64,000 nucleotides of DNA from Flavobacteriales bacterium UBA5081 (GTDB lineage Bacteria > Bacteroidota > Bacteroidia > Flavobacteriales_E > Vicingaceae). Numbering within the stretch: the first letter of the stretch is position 1; every line of letters starts with the position of its first letter. A model generated the notes under the pieces. It did not search any database and was not told where the DNA came from. It saw nothing but the letters and a program-made list of their open reading frames with translations. Where the stretch lies: positions 17,261-81,260 of the forward strand of contig DIAJ01000045.1 in assembly GCA_002415785.1 (NCBI GenBank), written 5' to 3'. The translations under genes were made by a program, and so were the position numbers. Positions 44,309 to 52,094 of this stretch are shown in pieces.

Positions 44309-45126
44309 TTTTTTTCTTCCTTTAATACCTTAATATGCTCATTAATATTAGCTTTTAAATAATCTTTTCTCTCGTCTGATGTAAACATCATTTCGTCTAT
44401 TCCATTTTGCAAATTTTGAAGATTTGTTAAATAATCTGCAGAACCATCCAATTTTACTTTTTGCCCTAAAGCAATTAGATTAAGCTGTCGCTCTCTCATA
44501 TAACAACAAGAAAATCTAACATCTATTTCATTTGGACATAGCCTATCAAATGACATTAGTATTTGTTGAGTACTCTTATCGACTAATGTTCTTCTTTTTC
44601 TTGTAAGAATCTCATTTCCATCAAACTCACTTCTTCTACCATATATTAAAATATAGAATGGTTCAAAGTGCAATCTTCGAGTATCTTGGTCAATATCGAA
44701 GTCTTCAAAAAAGTTTAATTGATTTTCTGGTTTAGAAAGATGTGCAGCCCATTCATCCAACTGATTTTTTGCTTTAGTGAAGTCGGAAGTTGGACTTCCG
44801 TCTTTGTTAAATAATTTTTTACTTGGAGCTTCAATTTCTATTAATACAGGTGAGAATACGGAACTGTCATATGACAGCCACATAAAATCAGGAATACGAG
44901 TGTTTAATCCACGTATCTTCGGTTGGCTTATTAGGCAGTCATGAATTGGGTCATGACCTGACATTGATTGTCCGAATGCACTGTGTGCTCCTGGAATAAA
45001 AGATAAATTACGCTCGAAAAATTTTTGAAAACACTTTTCATCTGTTGGATTATTTTCCAATAAATCATGGTAATGATTTATTGAATTATCTCTATAACTT
45101 GAAAAATCAAATTTAAACTCGTCCAT
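44299..45126 (-). CDS. Shedu (SduA/DUF4263)-like nuclease-fold protein
   Basis: This 275-residue protein fits the Shedu/DUF4263 pattern of anti-phage proteins. It has an N-terminal helix region ('DEKCFQKFFERNLSFIPGA', residues about 29-47), then the nuclease core with Asp80 in 'RIPDFMWLSYDSS' and Glu97/Glu99 in 'VLIEIEAPSKKLF', followed by 'SDFTKAKNQLDEWAAHLSKP'. The usual Glu-x-Lys is Glu-x-Glu here, so catalysis is uncertain. A C-terminal part (about 150-275) has no motif that I recognise. It lies 8 bp after the Mrr-like gene. The TAA stop is inside the cassette core, so the coding end and the recombination-like site are the same DNA. Confidence 0.78.
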   Translation of the reverse strand: MDEFKFDFSSYRDNSINHYHDLLENNPTDEKCFQKFFERNLSFIPGAHSAFGQSMSGHDPIHDCLISQPKIRGLNTRIPDFMWLSYDSSVFSPVLIEIEAPSKKLFNKDGSPTSDFTKAKNQLDEWAAHLSKPENQLNFFEDFDIDQDTRRLHFEPFYILIYGRRSEFDGNEILTRKRRTLVDKSTQQILMSFDRLCPNEIDVRFSCCYMRERQLNLIALGQKVKLDGSADYLTNLQNLQNGIDEMMFTSDERKDYLKANINEHIKVLKEEKNCR

Positions 45127-45134
45127 ATTTTTAA

Positions 45135-45950
45135 TTAATCTTCTCTCTTTTTGATTTTGCCATCTTTAGAAATAGTGTATGTCTTGTCTTCAAAAATTGA
45201 TTTCATTATTAGCCATACATGATCTTCCCCTTTTATTTCCATCTTGCTTTTTGCAATTTTTAAATGTCCTGTTAATTTGAAGCCTTGAATTTTTATTTTT
45301 TCTTGAGTAGGAGTATAAGTGAAGTTGGCGTCTTTACATTTAAAAACTTTAGTGAATTCTTCATTCTCATTCTTCTTTGATAGTTCAGCTGTGAAATCAT
45401 TTACATAAGTTTCAAATGGTACTTTTTCTCCATTTTTTAGTTGAACTTCTAATAACTCCACTCTTGTCATATTGTCGACAAGGTCTGATTTGATGTCTTC
45501 AGAAACTATCAAATCTAATCCTGTTAATTCTGGAAGCAGCATATTTATGTTTACAACTATTGTTTTTAATCTACCCTCCCAATCTTTTTCTGTCAACTCT
45601 CTGAGTTCAACCAATCCGATGTTACGATATTTCGCAAACTTTATAGCATCAGGTGTAAATCCTAATTTTGAAACTATAATTCCTTTATTTAAGCCTGTAT
45701 CTTCAACGATTTCAGCTACTTTCATAATAATATCTTTATTGATATTTTTATCCCAATATTTACATTCTATAGCTGTTTTATATGTGTGAATTCCATCAGA
45801 ATGTTTAGTTAAAACATCAATTTGGTGATTGACTTCAGACTTTCCTTTAACTGAACATTTATTACCAAAACATTCAATTTCTACACCATTGTTCTTCCCG
45901 AGAGTTTCATAAATATGTTTTGTAACTTCTTCGTAGTCTTTCCATTCCAT
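45135..45950 (-). CDS. Mrr-like restriction endonuclease (PD-(D/E)XK)
   Basis: This 271-residue protein has an N-terminal Mrr-type catalytic domain. Asp45 lies in 'SEVNHQIDVLTKH' and Glu62-Cys-Lys64 in 'YKTAIECKYWDKN', giving the complete D-x(16)-E-x-K set. A Mrr-like helix follows ('KGIIVSKLGFTPDAIKFAKY', 'RNIGLVELREL'). Residues about 125-271 are a separate domain, probably beta-rich, with no family that I recognise. Mrr-type enzymes cut methylated or foreign DNA. It is the first gene of a two-gene unit with the Shedu-like protein, and its ATG lies 15 bp from the core TGCAGGTAAC (45966-45975). Confidence 0.8.
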   Translation of the reverse strand: MEWKDYEEVTKHIYETLGKNNGVEIECFGNKCSVKGKSEVNHQIDVLTKHSDGIHTYKTAIECKYWDKNINKDIIMKVAEIVEDTGLNKGIIVSKLGFTPDAIKFAKYRNIGLVELRELTEKDWEGRLKTIVVNINMLLPELTGLDLIVSEDIKSDLVDNMTRVELLEVQLKNGEKVPFETYVNDFTAELSKKNENEEFTKVFKCKDANFTYTPTQEKIKIQGFKLTGHLKIAKSKMEIKGEDHVWLIMKSIFEDKTYTISKDGKIKKRED

Positions 45951-45965
45951 GATGTAATATTTAAT

Positions 45966-45975
45966 TGCAGGTAAC
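45966..45975 (-). repeat. Cassette-boundary core (start of nuclease cassette)
   Basis: TGCAGGTAAC on the plus strand is the exact reverse complement of GTTACCTGCA at 44298-44307. The two bracket the Mrr/Shedu pair at 15 bp before the first ATG and at the last stop codon. Confidence 0.6.
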
Positions 45976-46068
45976 TCATAAATACTCGAATAAACATAAT
46001 ACTTTCTAACTTTTCAAACACTTACCCCACAAACATAACCATATTACAGCTAATTGATTCAACTAAAA

Positions 46069-46377
46069 TCACATCATCAAACAGTCAATATAATCCGTGA
46101 GCATATGAAAAAGCAAACCTAGGCCAATTATATTAAAAGGCTTTCTTAAAAATAGCAGTATAAAATAAACTCCCATTGCATAGTATGTATGTAGCGGATG
46201 AAAGTTAATTCCACAACGATCCGGCTGAAAAATAGGGTCTGCAAGCAAGTGATCCAAGTCTACTAACATGGTAGCCAATAGAATTAAATACGCCTTTTTC
46301 CACTCTTTTTTGAAAAAGATAAAAGCCAATACTAATGGAAAAACAAGGTGTAGGAAGTAGTGAACTAAGCTTTGCAT
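46069..46377 (-). CDS. DUF6122 family membrane protein
   Basis: This protein of about 102 residues is a small membrane protein with about three hydrophobic segments and a motif of His/Asp residues ('MLVDLDHLLADPIFQPDRCG', 'FHPLHTYYAMG', 'FHMLTDYIDC'). I recognise this as DUF6122, related in pattern to metal-dependent membrane hydrolases (YdjM-like). I chose the ATG at 46377; the frame extends to a TTG at 46398 without family support. It is on the same strand as the nuclease pair but is a core gene in appearance, and the cassette appears inserted downstream of it. Confidence 0.75.
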   Translation of the reverse strand: MQSLVHYFLHLVFPLVLAFIFFKKEWKKAYLILLATMLVDLDHLLADPIFQPDRCGINFHPLHTYYAMGVYFILLFLRKPFNIIGLGLLFHMLTDYIDCLMM

Positions 46378-46415
46378 AAGTGTTAAAGTAGAACCCAAAA
46401 TTAAGCTTCCTACAA

Positions 46416-46442
46416 ATAAAAAAACCCGACAAATTGCCGAGT
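46416..46442 (-). terminator. Intrinsic terminator of katG
   Basis: On the minus strand ACTCGGCA, loop ATT, TGTCGGGT forms an 8-bp stem (two G-T pairs) followed by a run of T residues. It lies 32 bp after the katG stop. Confidence 0.75.
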
Positions 46443-46473
46443 CTTTTCGCTTAATGATTAAGTGTGCTGTATA

Positions 46474-48780
46474 CTATTGCATTTTTAAATCATACCGATC
46501 GAGCTGCATTACTTTTGTCCATGCAACAACAAAGTCTTTTGCAAATTTTTCTTTTGCGTCATTTGAGGCATAAACTTCAGCCAATGCTCTCAACTCAGAG
46601 TTTGAACCAAAGATTAGATCTACTCTGCTTGCTGTCCATTTTAAATCGCCGCTTTCTCGGTCTCTACCTTCAAAATGCTCTTTATCTTCTGAAGTAGCTT
46701 TCCAAACGGTGTTCATATCTAATAAATTGACAAAGAAATCATTGCTTAAGCTACCTACTTCATCAGTAAACACTCCCGTTTTAGAACCGTCGTAATTTGT
46801 TCCTAAAACACGCATACCACCCACTAAAACAGTCATTTCCGGAACTGATAAAGTCAACAATTGAGCTTTATCAACCAATAATTCTTCGGTAGAAAAAGTG
46901 TATTGTTTCTTCAAATAATTTCTAAATCCATCAGCTTGCGGCTCTAACACCTCCATCGATTCAGGGTCTGTAAGCTCTTTAGTTGCATCTACTCTACCCG
47001 GTGTAAAAGGAACAGCTATATCGATTCCTGCATTTTTAGCCGCTTTTTCTACAGCTGCATTTCCACCCAACACAATTAAGTCGGCCATAGAAACTTGCTT
47101 TTCCTTATTCTTTTTGTTAAAGTCTTTCTGAATATTACTTAGCTTGGTCAAGACTTTTTCTAACTGCTCAGGATTGTTCACTTCCCATTTACGCTGTGGT
47201 TCTAATCTTAAGCGTCCGCCATTAGCACCGCCTTTCATATCAGATCCTCTAAAAGTTGAAGCTGAAGCCCAAGCGGTAGAAACTAATTCAGAAATGCTTA
47301 AACCCGACTCTAAAATTGACTTTTTAAGCTGTTTTACATCACTTTCGTCGATTAATTCATATTCGCGTTTTGGAAGCGGATCTTGCCATAAAAGCTGCTC
47401 TTTGGGTACTTCAGGTCCTAAATAAAGTACCGACGGCCCCATGTCTCTATGCGTTAACTTAAACCAAGCTTTAGCAAAAGCCTTTTCAAACTCTTCAGGA
47501 TTTTCTAAAAATCTTCTGGAAATCTTATCGTAAATCGGGTCTTCACGTAATGACAAATCTGTCGTTAACATGGTTGGTTTGTGCATTTTTGTCGAATCAA
47601 ACGCATCCGGCACCATTACTTCAGAATCTACAGCTACCCATTGATGCCCTCCTGCAGGACTTTTAGTTAACTCCCACTCTGTGGCATATAAACTTTTGAA
47701 AAATCCATGACTCCATTGTGTAGGCGTAGTTGTCCAAATCACTTCTACCGGCGAAGTAATGGCATCCCCGGCTTTTCCTGACTTATAGTCACTTTTCCAA
47801 CCTAAACCTTGCTCTTCAATTCCCGCAGCTTCAGGAGATGGTCCTAAGTGCGAATCCGGTGCAGCTCCGTGAGTTTTTCCGAAGGAGTGACCACCTGCAA
47901 TCAAAGCAACTGTTTCCTCATCGTTCATTCCCATACGCTTAAAGGTTTCACGTATATCAATTGCCGCAGCTTTCGGATCAGGTTTACCATTCGGTCCTTC
48001 AGGGTTTACGTAAATCAATCCCATTTGCACTGCCGCCAATGGTTTCTCTAATTCACGGTTACCGCTGTAGCGCTCGTCTTCTAACCACTTACTCTCCGGT
48101 CCCCAATAAACGTTGCTCGCAGGCTCCCAAACATCAGCTCTTCCGCCACCGTAACCATAAGTTTCAAAGCCCATATCTTCCAAGGCTACATTTCCGGCTA
48201 AAATCATTAAATCTGCCCAAGAAATATTTTTACCGTATTTCTGCTTAATTGGCCATAATAATCTTCTTGCCTTATCTAAATTAGCATTGTCCGGCCAACT
48301 GTTTAGTGGCGCAAAACGCTGCTGTCCTTCACGTGAACCACCGCGACCATCACCAGTTCGGTAAGTTCCAGCGCTGTGCCAAGCCATTCTAATAAATAAG
48401 GGTCCGTAGTGTCCGTAATCCGCAGGCCACCAATCTTTAGAATCTGTCATCAATGCCTTTAAGTCTTTCTTTAAAGCATAATAATCCAATTCATTAAAAG
48501 CTTTAACATAATCAAAGTTCTCATCGTAGGGGTTTGAACTTGGAGAGTTTTGACGCAGTACACTTAAGTCTAAACGATTTGGCCACCATTCAGATAAACT
48601 CATCGCTTGACCTTCAGCTTTAATTCCGGTGGACTTTTCGTTCTCACTCATGCTTTCTTGCTTAGCTTCAGCCTGGGCTTTTTTATCAAAACCAAAAGGG
48701 CATTTGGCTTCGGAATCCATGTCTTGAGCAATGGAAAGTTGTGAAACAATCACTGCTCCAATTAGTATTGCTTTTCTCAT
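46474..48780 (-). CDS. katG: Catalase-peroxidase, with predicted signal peptide
   Basis: KatG destroys hydrogen peroxide by catalase and peroxidase activities. This 768-residue protein has the two-domain layout of the family. The distal haem triad is Arg131, Trp134 and His135 in 'FIRMAWHSAGTYRTGDGRGG'. The proximal haem ligand lies in 'ALIAGGHSFGKTHGA'. The C-terminal copy without haem starts near residue 440. The N-terminus 'MRKAILIGAVIVSQLSIAQD' looks like a signal peptide, so the enzyme may be periplasmic, unlike classical cytosolic KatG. It diverges from oxyR over a 99-bp shared regulatory region and has its own terminator. Confidence 0.95.
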   Translation of the reverse strand: MRKAILIGAVIVSQLSIAQDMDSEAKCPFGFDKKAQAEAKQESMSENEKSTGIKAEGQAMSLSEWWPNRLDLSVLRQNSPSSNPYDENFDYVKAFNELDYYALKKDLKALMTDSKDWWPADYGHYGPLFIRMAWHSAGTYRTGDGRGGSREGQQRFAPLNSWPDNANLDKARRLLWPIKQKYGKNISWADLMILAGNVALEDMGFETYGYGGGRADVWEPASNVYWGPESKWLEDERYSGNRELEKPLAAVQMGLIYVNPEGPNGKPDPKAAAIDIRETFKRMGMNDEETVALIAGGHSFGKTHGAAPDSHLGPSPEAAGIEEQGLGWKSDYKSGKAGDAITSPVEVIWTTTPTQWSHGFFKSLYATEWELTKSPAGGHQWVAVDSEVMVPDAFDSTKMHKPTMLTTDLSLREDPIYDKISRRFLENPEEFEKAFAKAWFKLTHRDMGPSVLYLGPEVPKEQLLWQDPLPKREYELIDESDVKQLKKSILESGLSISELVSTAWASASTFRGSDMKGGANGGRLRLEPQRKWEVNNPEQLEKVLTKLSNIQKDFNKKNKEKQVSMADLIVLGGNAAVEKAAKNAGIDIAVPFTPGRVDATKELTDPESMEVLEPQADGFRNYLKKQYTFSTEELLVDKAQLLTLSVPEMTVLVGGMRVLGTNYDGSKTGVFTDEVGSLSNDFFVNLLDMNTVWKATSEDKEHFEGRDRESGDLKWTASRVDLIFGSNSELRALAEVYASNDAKEKFAKDFVVAWTKVMQLDRYDLKMQ

Positions 48781-48815
48781 ATCTATAATTTTTGATTTAA
48801 CTCAATATACTCCTT

Positions 48816-48823
48816 CAAAGATA
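48816..48823 (-). promoter_or_regulatory. Putative -7 box (TATCTTTG) of katG
   Basis: TATCTTTG on the minus strand matches TAnnTTTG, 35 bp before the katG ATG. The OxyR-like palindrome lies just upstream, at the spacing expected for an activator. Confidence 0.5.
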
Positions 48824-48836
48824 ATTGCTTATTTTT

Positions 48837-48860
48837 ATCTATAAAAACTATATTTTAGAT
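48837..48860. promoter_or_regulatory. Putative OxyR operator between katG and oxyR
   Basis: A 24-bp imperfect palindrome with arms ATCTATAAAA and TTTTAGAT in the 99-bp divergent gap. It contains LysR-type ATCTA/TAGAT half-sites and lies 14 bp upstream of the katG -7 box and 20 bp before the oxyR ATG. This would allow activation of katG and autoregulation of oxyR. Confidence 0.5.
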
Positions 48861-48879
48861 ACTAACATCGATTTTATCA

Positions 48880-49821
48880 ATGAATATTCAACAAATTCAA
48901 TACCTATTAGCCGTTGCTGAAAACAAACATTTTGAAAAAGCTGCGGAGAAGTGCTTTGTAACACAGTCGACCCTTAGCACAATGATTTCCAAGTTTGAGG
49001 AGGAATTTGAAATCAAGGTTTTCAATCGAAAGAAAAAACCGGTGGAACTTACAAAAGAAGGAGAAATCCTGATAGAGCAATTAAAACTTATACAAAAAGA
49101 GTTAGCTCAACTAAAAGAAATTAGCAATGAAATAAAAGGAAACATAAAGGGAGAATTAAGCATTGCAGTTATTCCTACGATTGCTCCATTTCTATTGCCG
49201 CATTTTTTGCAATCCTTTGCTTCAAGATTTCCCGAATTAAAAATTAAAGTCCGTGAGCAAACAACTGAAGAAATTGTTCGGCAGATCAAATCTAGAGAAT
49301 TGGATATTGGAATTTTATCTTTACCAATAAACGACAATGATTTAGTAGAGCATGCACTTTACAATGAGCCCTTTGTTTATTATGATGCATCTAATCAAAA
49401 TACAGAACATCAAAAAGCCTCAATAAAGCAACTTAATTTAAACAACCTCTGTTTGTTGGAAGAAGGACATTGCATGCGCACGCAAATAATGGAGCTTTGT
49501 GACCTTCATAAAAAGACTGTAAACAACAAATTAAATTTTGAATACAAAGCCGGCTCAATTGACAGTTTACTGCGATTTGTAAATGCCAATAAAGCTTCTA
49601 CGCTACTTCCTCATTTGTCGGCAATTGATTTAACTAAGAAAGAACAAAACTTTGTCAGCACTTTTGAGAAGCCAATCCCTTTTCGATCAGTAGGAATTGT
49701 GGTACATCAACACTTTGTTAAGTTTAACGTTTTAAACAATTTAAAAAGTAAAATATTGCAAAGTGTAATCCCTTTACTCCCGGAGCAGAATTTTAAAGGT
49801 GAGCAATTGTCGCCGGTTTAG
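48880..49821 (+). CDS. oxyR: OxyR-type hydrogen peroxide-sensing LysR regulator
   Basis: This 313-residue LysR-family regulator has an N-terminal winged HTH ('MNIQQIQYLLAVAENKHFEK', 'AAEKCFVTQSTLSTMISKFE'). Its sensor domain carries the redox pair of OxyR: Cys198 and Cys207 in 'LEEGHCMRTQIMELCDLH', with the same nine-residue separation as Cys199 and Cys208 of E. coli OxyR. Oxidation of this pair by peroxide would switch it to activate katG, which is divergently transcribed next to it. Length and domain layout are normal. Confidence 0.92.
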   Translation: MNIQQIQYLLAVAENKHFEKAAEKCFVTQSTLSTMISKFEEEFEIKVFNRKKKPVELTKEGEILIEQLKLIQKELAQLKEISNEIKGNIKGELSIAVIPTIAPFLLPHFLQSFASRFPELKIKVREQTTEEIVRQIKSRELDIGILSLPINDNDLVEHALYNEPFVYYDASNQNTEHQKASIKQLNLNNLCLLEEGHCMRTQIMELCDLHKKTVNNKLNFEYKAGSIDSLLRFVNANKASTLLPHLSAIDLTKKEQNFVSTFEKPIPFRSVGIVVHQHFVKFNVLNNLKSKILQSVIPLLPEQNFKGEQLSPV

Positions 49822-50292
49822 GCTTTAGGATATTTGGATAAAAGGAGCTCTTGATGAACTTTGCGGTTAAATTGGCGTTTTCTTTTTTGATTTTTGTTGG
49901 AAACTGAACTCATCAAAGGCGGTCACCTAAAGTCCCAACTTAGAGCCCTTTAGCTAATCAGACCCAATACCCTAACATTTATGTATAAAATATCAACAGA
50001 TTCTAAAGTAAATTCAGAATGACTATCTCCGTTAAAATTTATCAGTAAAACAGGGCACGTCTCCAAAAGTATTTTTCATTTAAATGATTAGTCATTAATA
50101 ATTGGCAGTTAGCAAATACACTTTGTTTTTAACATTAAGAAGTGAAGGCAAATTAAGGGTTTCATTAAGGTAAAAATCTTCATCTTTTAACTTTAAACTT
50201 CAAGTACTTAAGGCACTTTTAAGTTCTATACTCTAAAAGCGCAGCGATCTAAAATCTAACAGCGCAGCGGTCTATTCTCTATTCTCTAAACT
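49822..50292. other. Gene-free 471-bp spacer with short repeats
   Basis: No convincing gene. It holds copy 2 of the 29-nt repeat (50087-50115, 24 of 29 to positions 972-1000). It also has a direct repeat AGCGCAGCG(A/G)TCT at 50238-50250 and 50261-50273, and several TCTAAA/TCTATTCTC low-complexity units up to 50292. It separates oxyR and the end of the ABC-importer operon, which converge here. I see no clear terminator hairpin. Confidence 0.5.
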
Positions 50293-51075
50293 CTAAGAAA
50301 ACAACTTCAAACTAAAACGATTTGTCTTTACATCGAAGCGATAAGCTTCGCCCAACAACATTTCTTGATATTTGCAATCATCATAAAAGTCCTGCGGCTT
50401 GAGTAAATGTACTTTTCCATCTACTACCAAGGCTAAATGGTCAGCAACTTGCAGTGCTAAATCAAACTGATGCGATGAAAAAATAATGCTTTTCCCCTGC
50501 TCTTTGCTCAAACTTTGGATCAACTTCAACTGGCTAACTGTATTTTTCACATCCAAATGAGTAGTGGGCTCATCTAAAATCAAACATTCACATGACTGCG
50601 CCAAAGCCCTTGCTAAAAAAACCTTTTGCTTTTCGCCATCGCTTAACTGATCGATTTTTTTATGGCGTAAATGCTGAACCCCGCAGCTATCAATGCTTTT
50701 CTCTACTGCCTGCAAATCTTCTTGCCTAAGCTTGCCCAACCAATTGGTGAAAGGATAGCGCCCGAAAGCCACAAACTCCTCTACGCCCAACATTCCACTG
50801 ATGTTTTTCTCCGTCAACACCAAAGCCATTCTTCTGGCTAAATCCTGCTTACTCCAAGTAGAAATTTCTTTATTATAAAATTGTATGCTCCCTTTTTGAT
50901 AAGGCAACAATCCTGAAATGGCTCGAATTAGTGTGGATTTTCCCGAACCATTTTCCCCTAAAATCAAAAGTACTTCACCTTTGTTCAAACTTAGGTTAAC
51001 ATTCTGCAATACCTTTTCTGAACTACCTTCATAGCTCAAATCAAGTGAATTGATATTTAGTATTTCTTCGGTCAA
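50293..51075 (-). CDS. ABC transporter ATP-binding protein (FecE/BtuD/HmuV type)
   Basis: This 260-residue ATPase has Walker A 'LGENGSGKSTLIRAISG', the Q-loop region, signature 'LSDGEKQKVFLARALAQ', Walker B 'CLILDEPTTHLD' and the switch His in 'IIFSSHQFDLA'. The pattern is that of importers for iron-siderophore, haem or cobalamin. It overlaps the permease gene by 4 bp, so the three importer genes are co-translated. The substrate is discussed with the binding protein. Confidence 0.92.
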   Translation of the reverse strand: MTEEILNINSLDLSYEGSSEKVLQNVNLSLNKGEVLLILGENGSGKSTLIRAISGLLPYQKGSIQFYNKEISTWSKQDLARRMALVLTEKNISGMLGVEEFVAFGRYPFTNWLGKLRQEDLQAVEKSIDSCGVQHLRHKKIDQLSDGEKQKVFLARALAQSCECLILDEPTTHLDVKNTVSQLKLIQSLSKEQGKSIIFSSHQFDLALQVADHLALVVDGKVHLLKPQDFYDDCKYQEMLLGEAYRFDVKTNRFSLKLFS

Positions 51076-52094
51076 AAGCTTTTGGAGATTGAGCGTTTTT
51101 TAAAGATAATCCACAAAATTATGGGAATTCCAATGATGCTGCTCACAGAGTTGATTGGCAACTTAACACCATTTCCGGGAAGTTGTGCGAGTACATCGCT
51201 AAGCAATAAAAGCTCCGCTCCCATTAAAACCGCCGCCGGAATTAAAATTCGATGGTTGCTGCTCTTAAACAACAATCGGCACAAATGAGGCACAATAATT
51301 CCTACAAAACCAATTGGACCACAATAAGCGGTAATTAAACCCGCCAATATTCCGCTGATTAAAATGATGAACAATCGGCTGCTTTTTACGGCTATTCCCA
51401 TGCTTTTTGCATAATCTTCACCCAACAAAAAAGCATTTAATGGTTTGTTTAGCAAAAAAGCGGCAATCAATGCTAATCCATTGATGGCAGCAAGCAACTT
51501 TAATTCGGCATAGGACAAGCCTTCTAAGCTACCCAAAGTCCATATTAAAAAGGATTTTAACTGAAAGTCGGTGGTGAAGTACTGAATAATTCCAACAATG
51601 GCTGTTGCAATTGAACCCAACATAATTCCCAGAATCAATAGCGTCATGACATCTTTTAAGCGAAGAGAAACCAAAAATAAAATGAATAAAATCAAAAGTG
51701 CGCCCAAAACGGCAGCTAATGGGATGGTAAAAGATGCTGAAAGGCCAATACCAAAGAGAGTGGCGCCCATCACCACTAAAGCAACACCCAAGCCGGCTCC
51801 TGAGCTAATTCCCAAAATATAGGGACCGGCTAATGGATTTCTAAAAAGCGACTGCATCAGCAAACCCGAAACCGATAAAGAAGCACCACAAATAAGTGCC
51901 GTAAATGCTTTGGGCAAACGCGACTGAAAGAAAATCAATTCATGGGAAGATTTTGTCGCCTCTCCCTTTAAAACTAAAAATAAATCAGCAATAGAAATAT
52001 CAACGCTTCCCACACTTAAATTCAAGACAAACAAAAGCGGAAATGCCAAAAGCAAAAGTAAAAAAAGGGCATTTATATTTCTTCTACCACTCAT
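51072..52094 (-). CDS. FecCD/BtuC-type ABC transporter permease
   Basis: This 340-residue permease has about ten membrane segments and the FecCD landmarks 'PRLPKAFTALICGASLSVSG' (nearly so: 'SRLPKAFTALICGASLSVSG'), 'LMQSLFRNPLAGPYILGISS', 'GAGLGVALV' and 'CGPIGFVGIIVPHLCRLLF'. It forms the homodimeric inner-membrane channel. It overlaps the ATPase by 4 bp and the binding-protein gene by one base. It serves an importer of iron complexes or corrinoids. Confidence 0.92.
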   Translation of the reverse strand: MSGRRNINALFLLLLLAFPLLFVLNLSVGSVDISIADLFLVLKGEATKSSHELIFFQSRLPKAFTALICGASLSVSGLLMQSLFRNPLAGPYILGISSGAGLGVALVVMGATLFGIGLSASFTIPLAAVLGALLILFILFLVSLRLKDVMTLLILGIMLGSIATAIVGIIQYFTTDFQLKSFLIWTLGSLEGLSYAELKLLAAINGLALIAAFLLNKPLNAFLLGEDYAKSMGIAVKSSRLFIILISGILAGLITAYCGPIGFVGIIVPHLCRLLFKSSNHRILIPAAVLMGAELLLLSDVLAQLPGNGVKLPINSVSSIIGIPIILWIIFKKRSISKSF

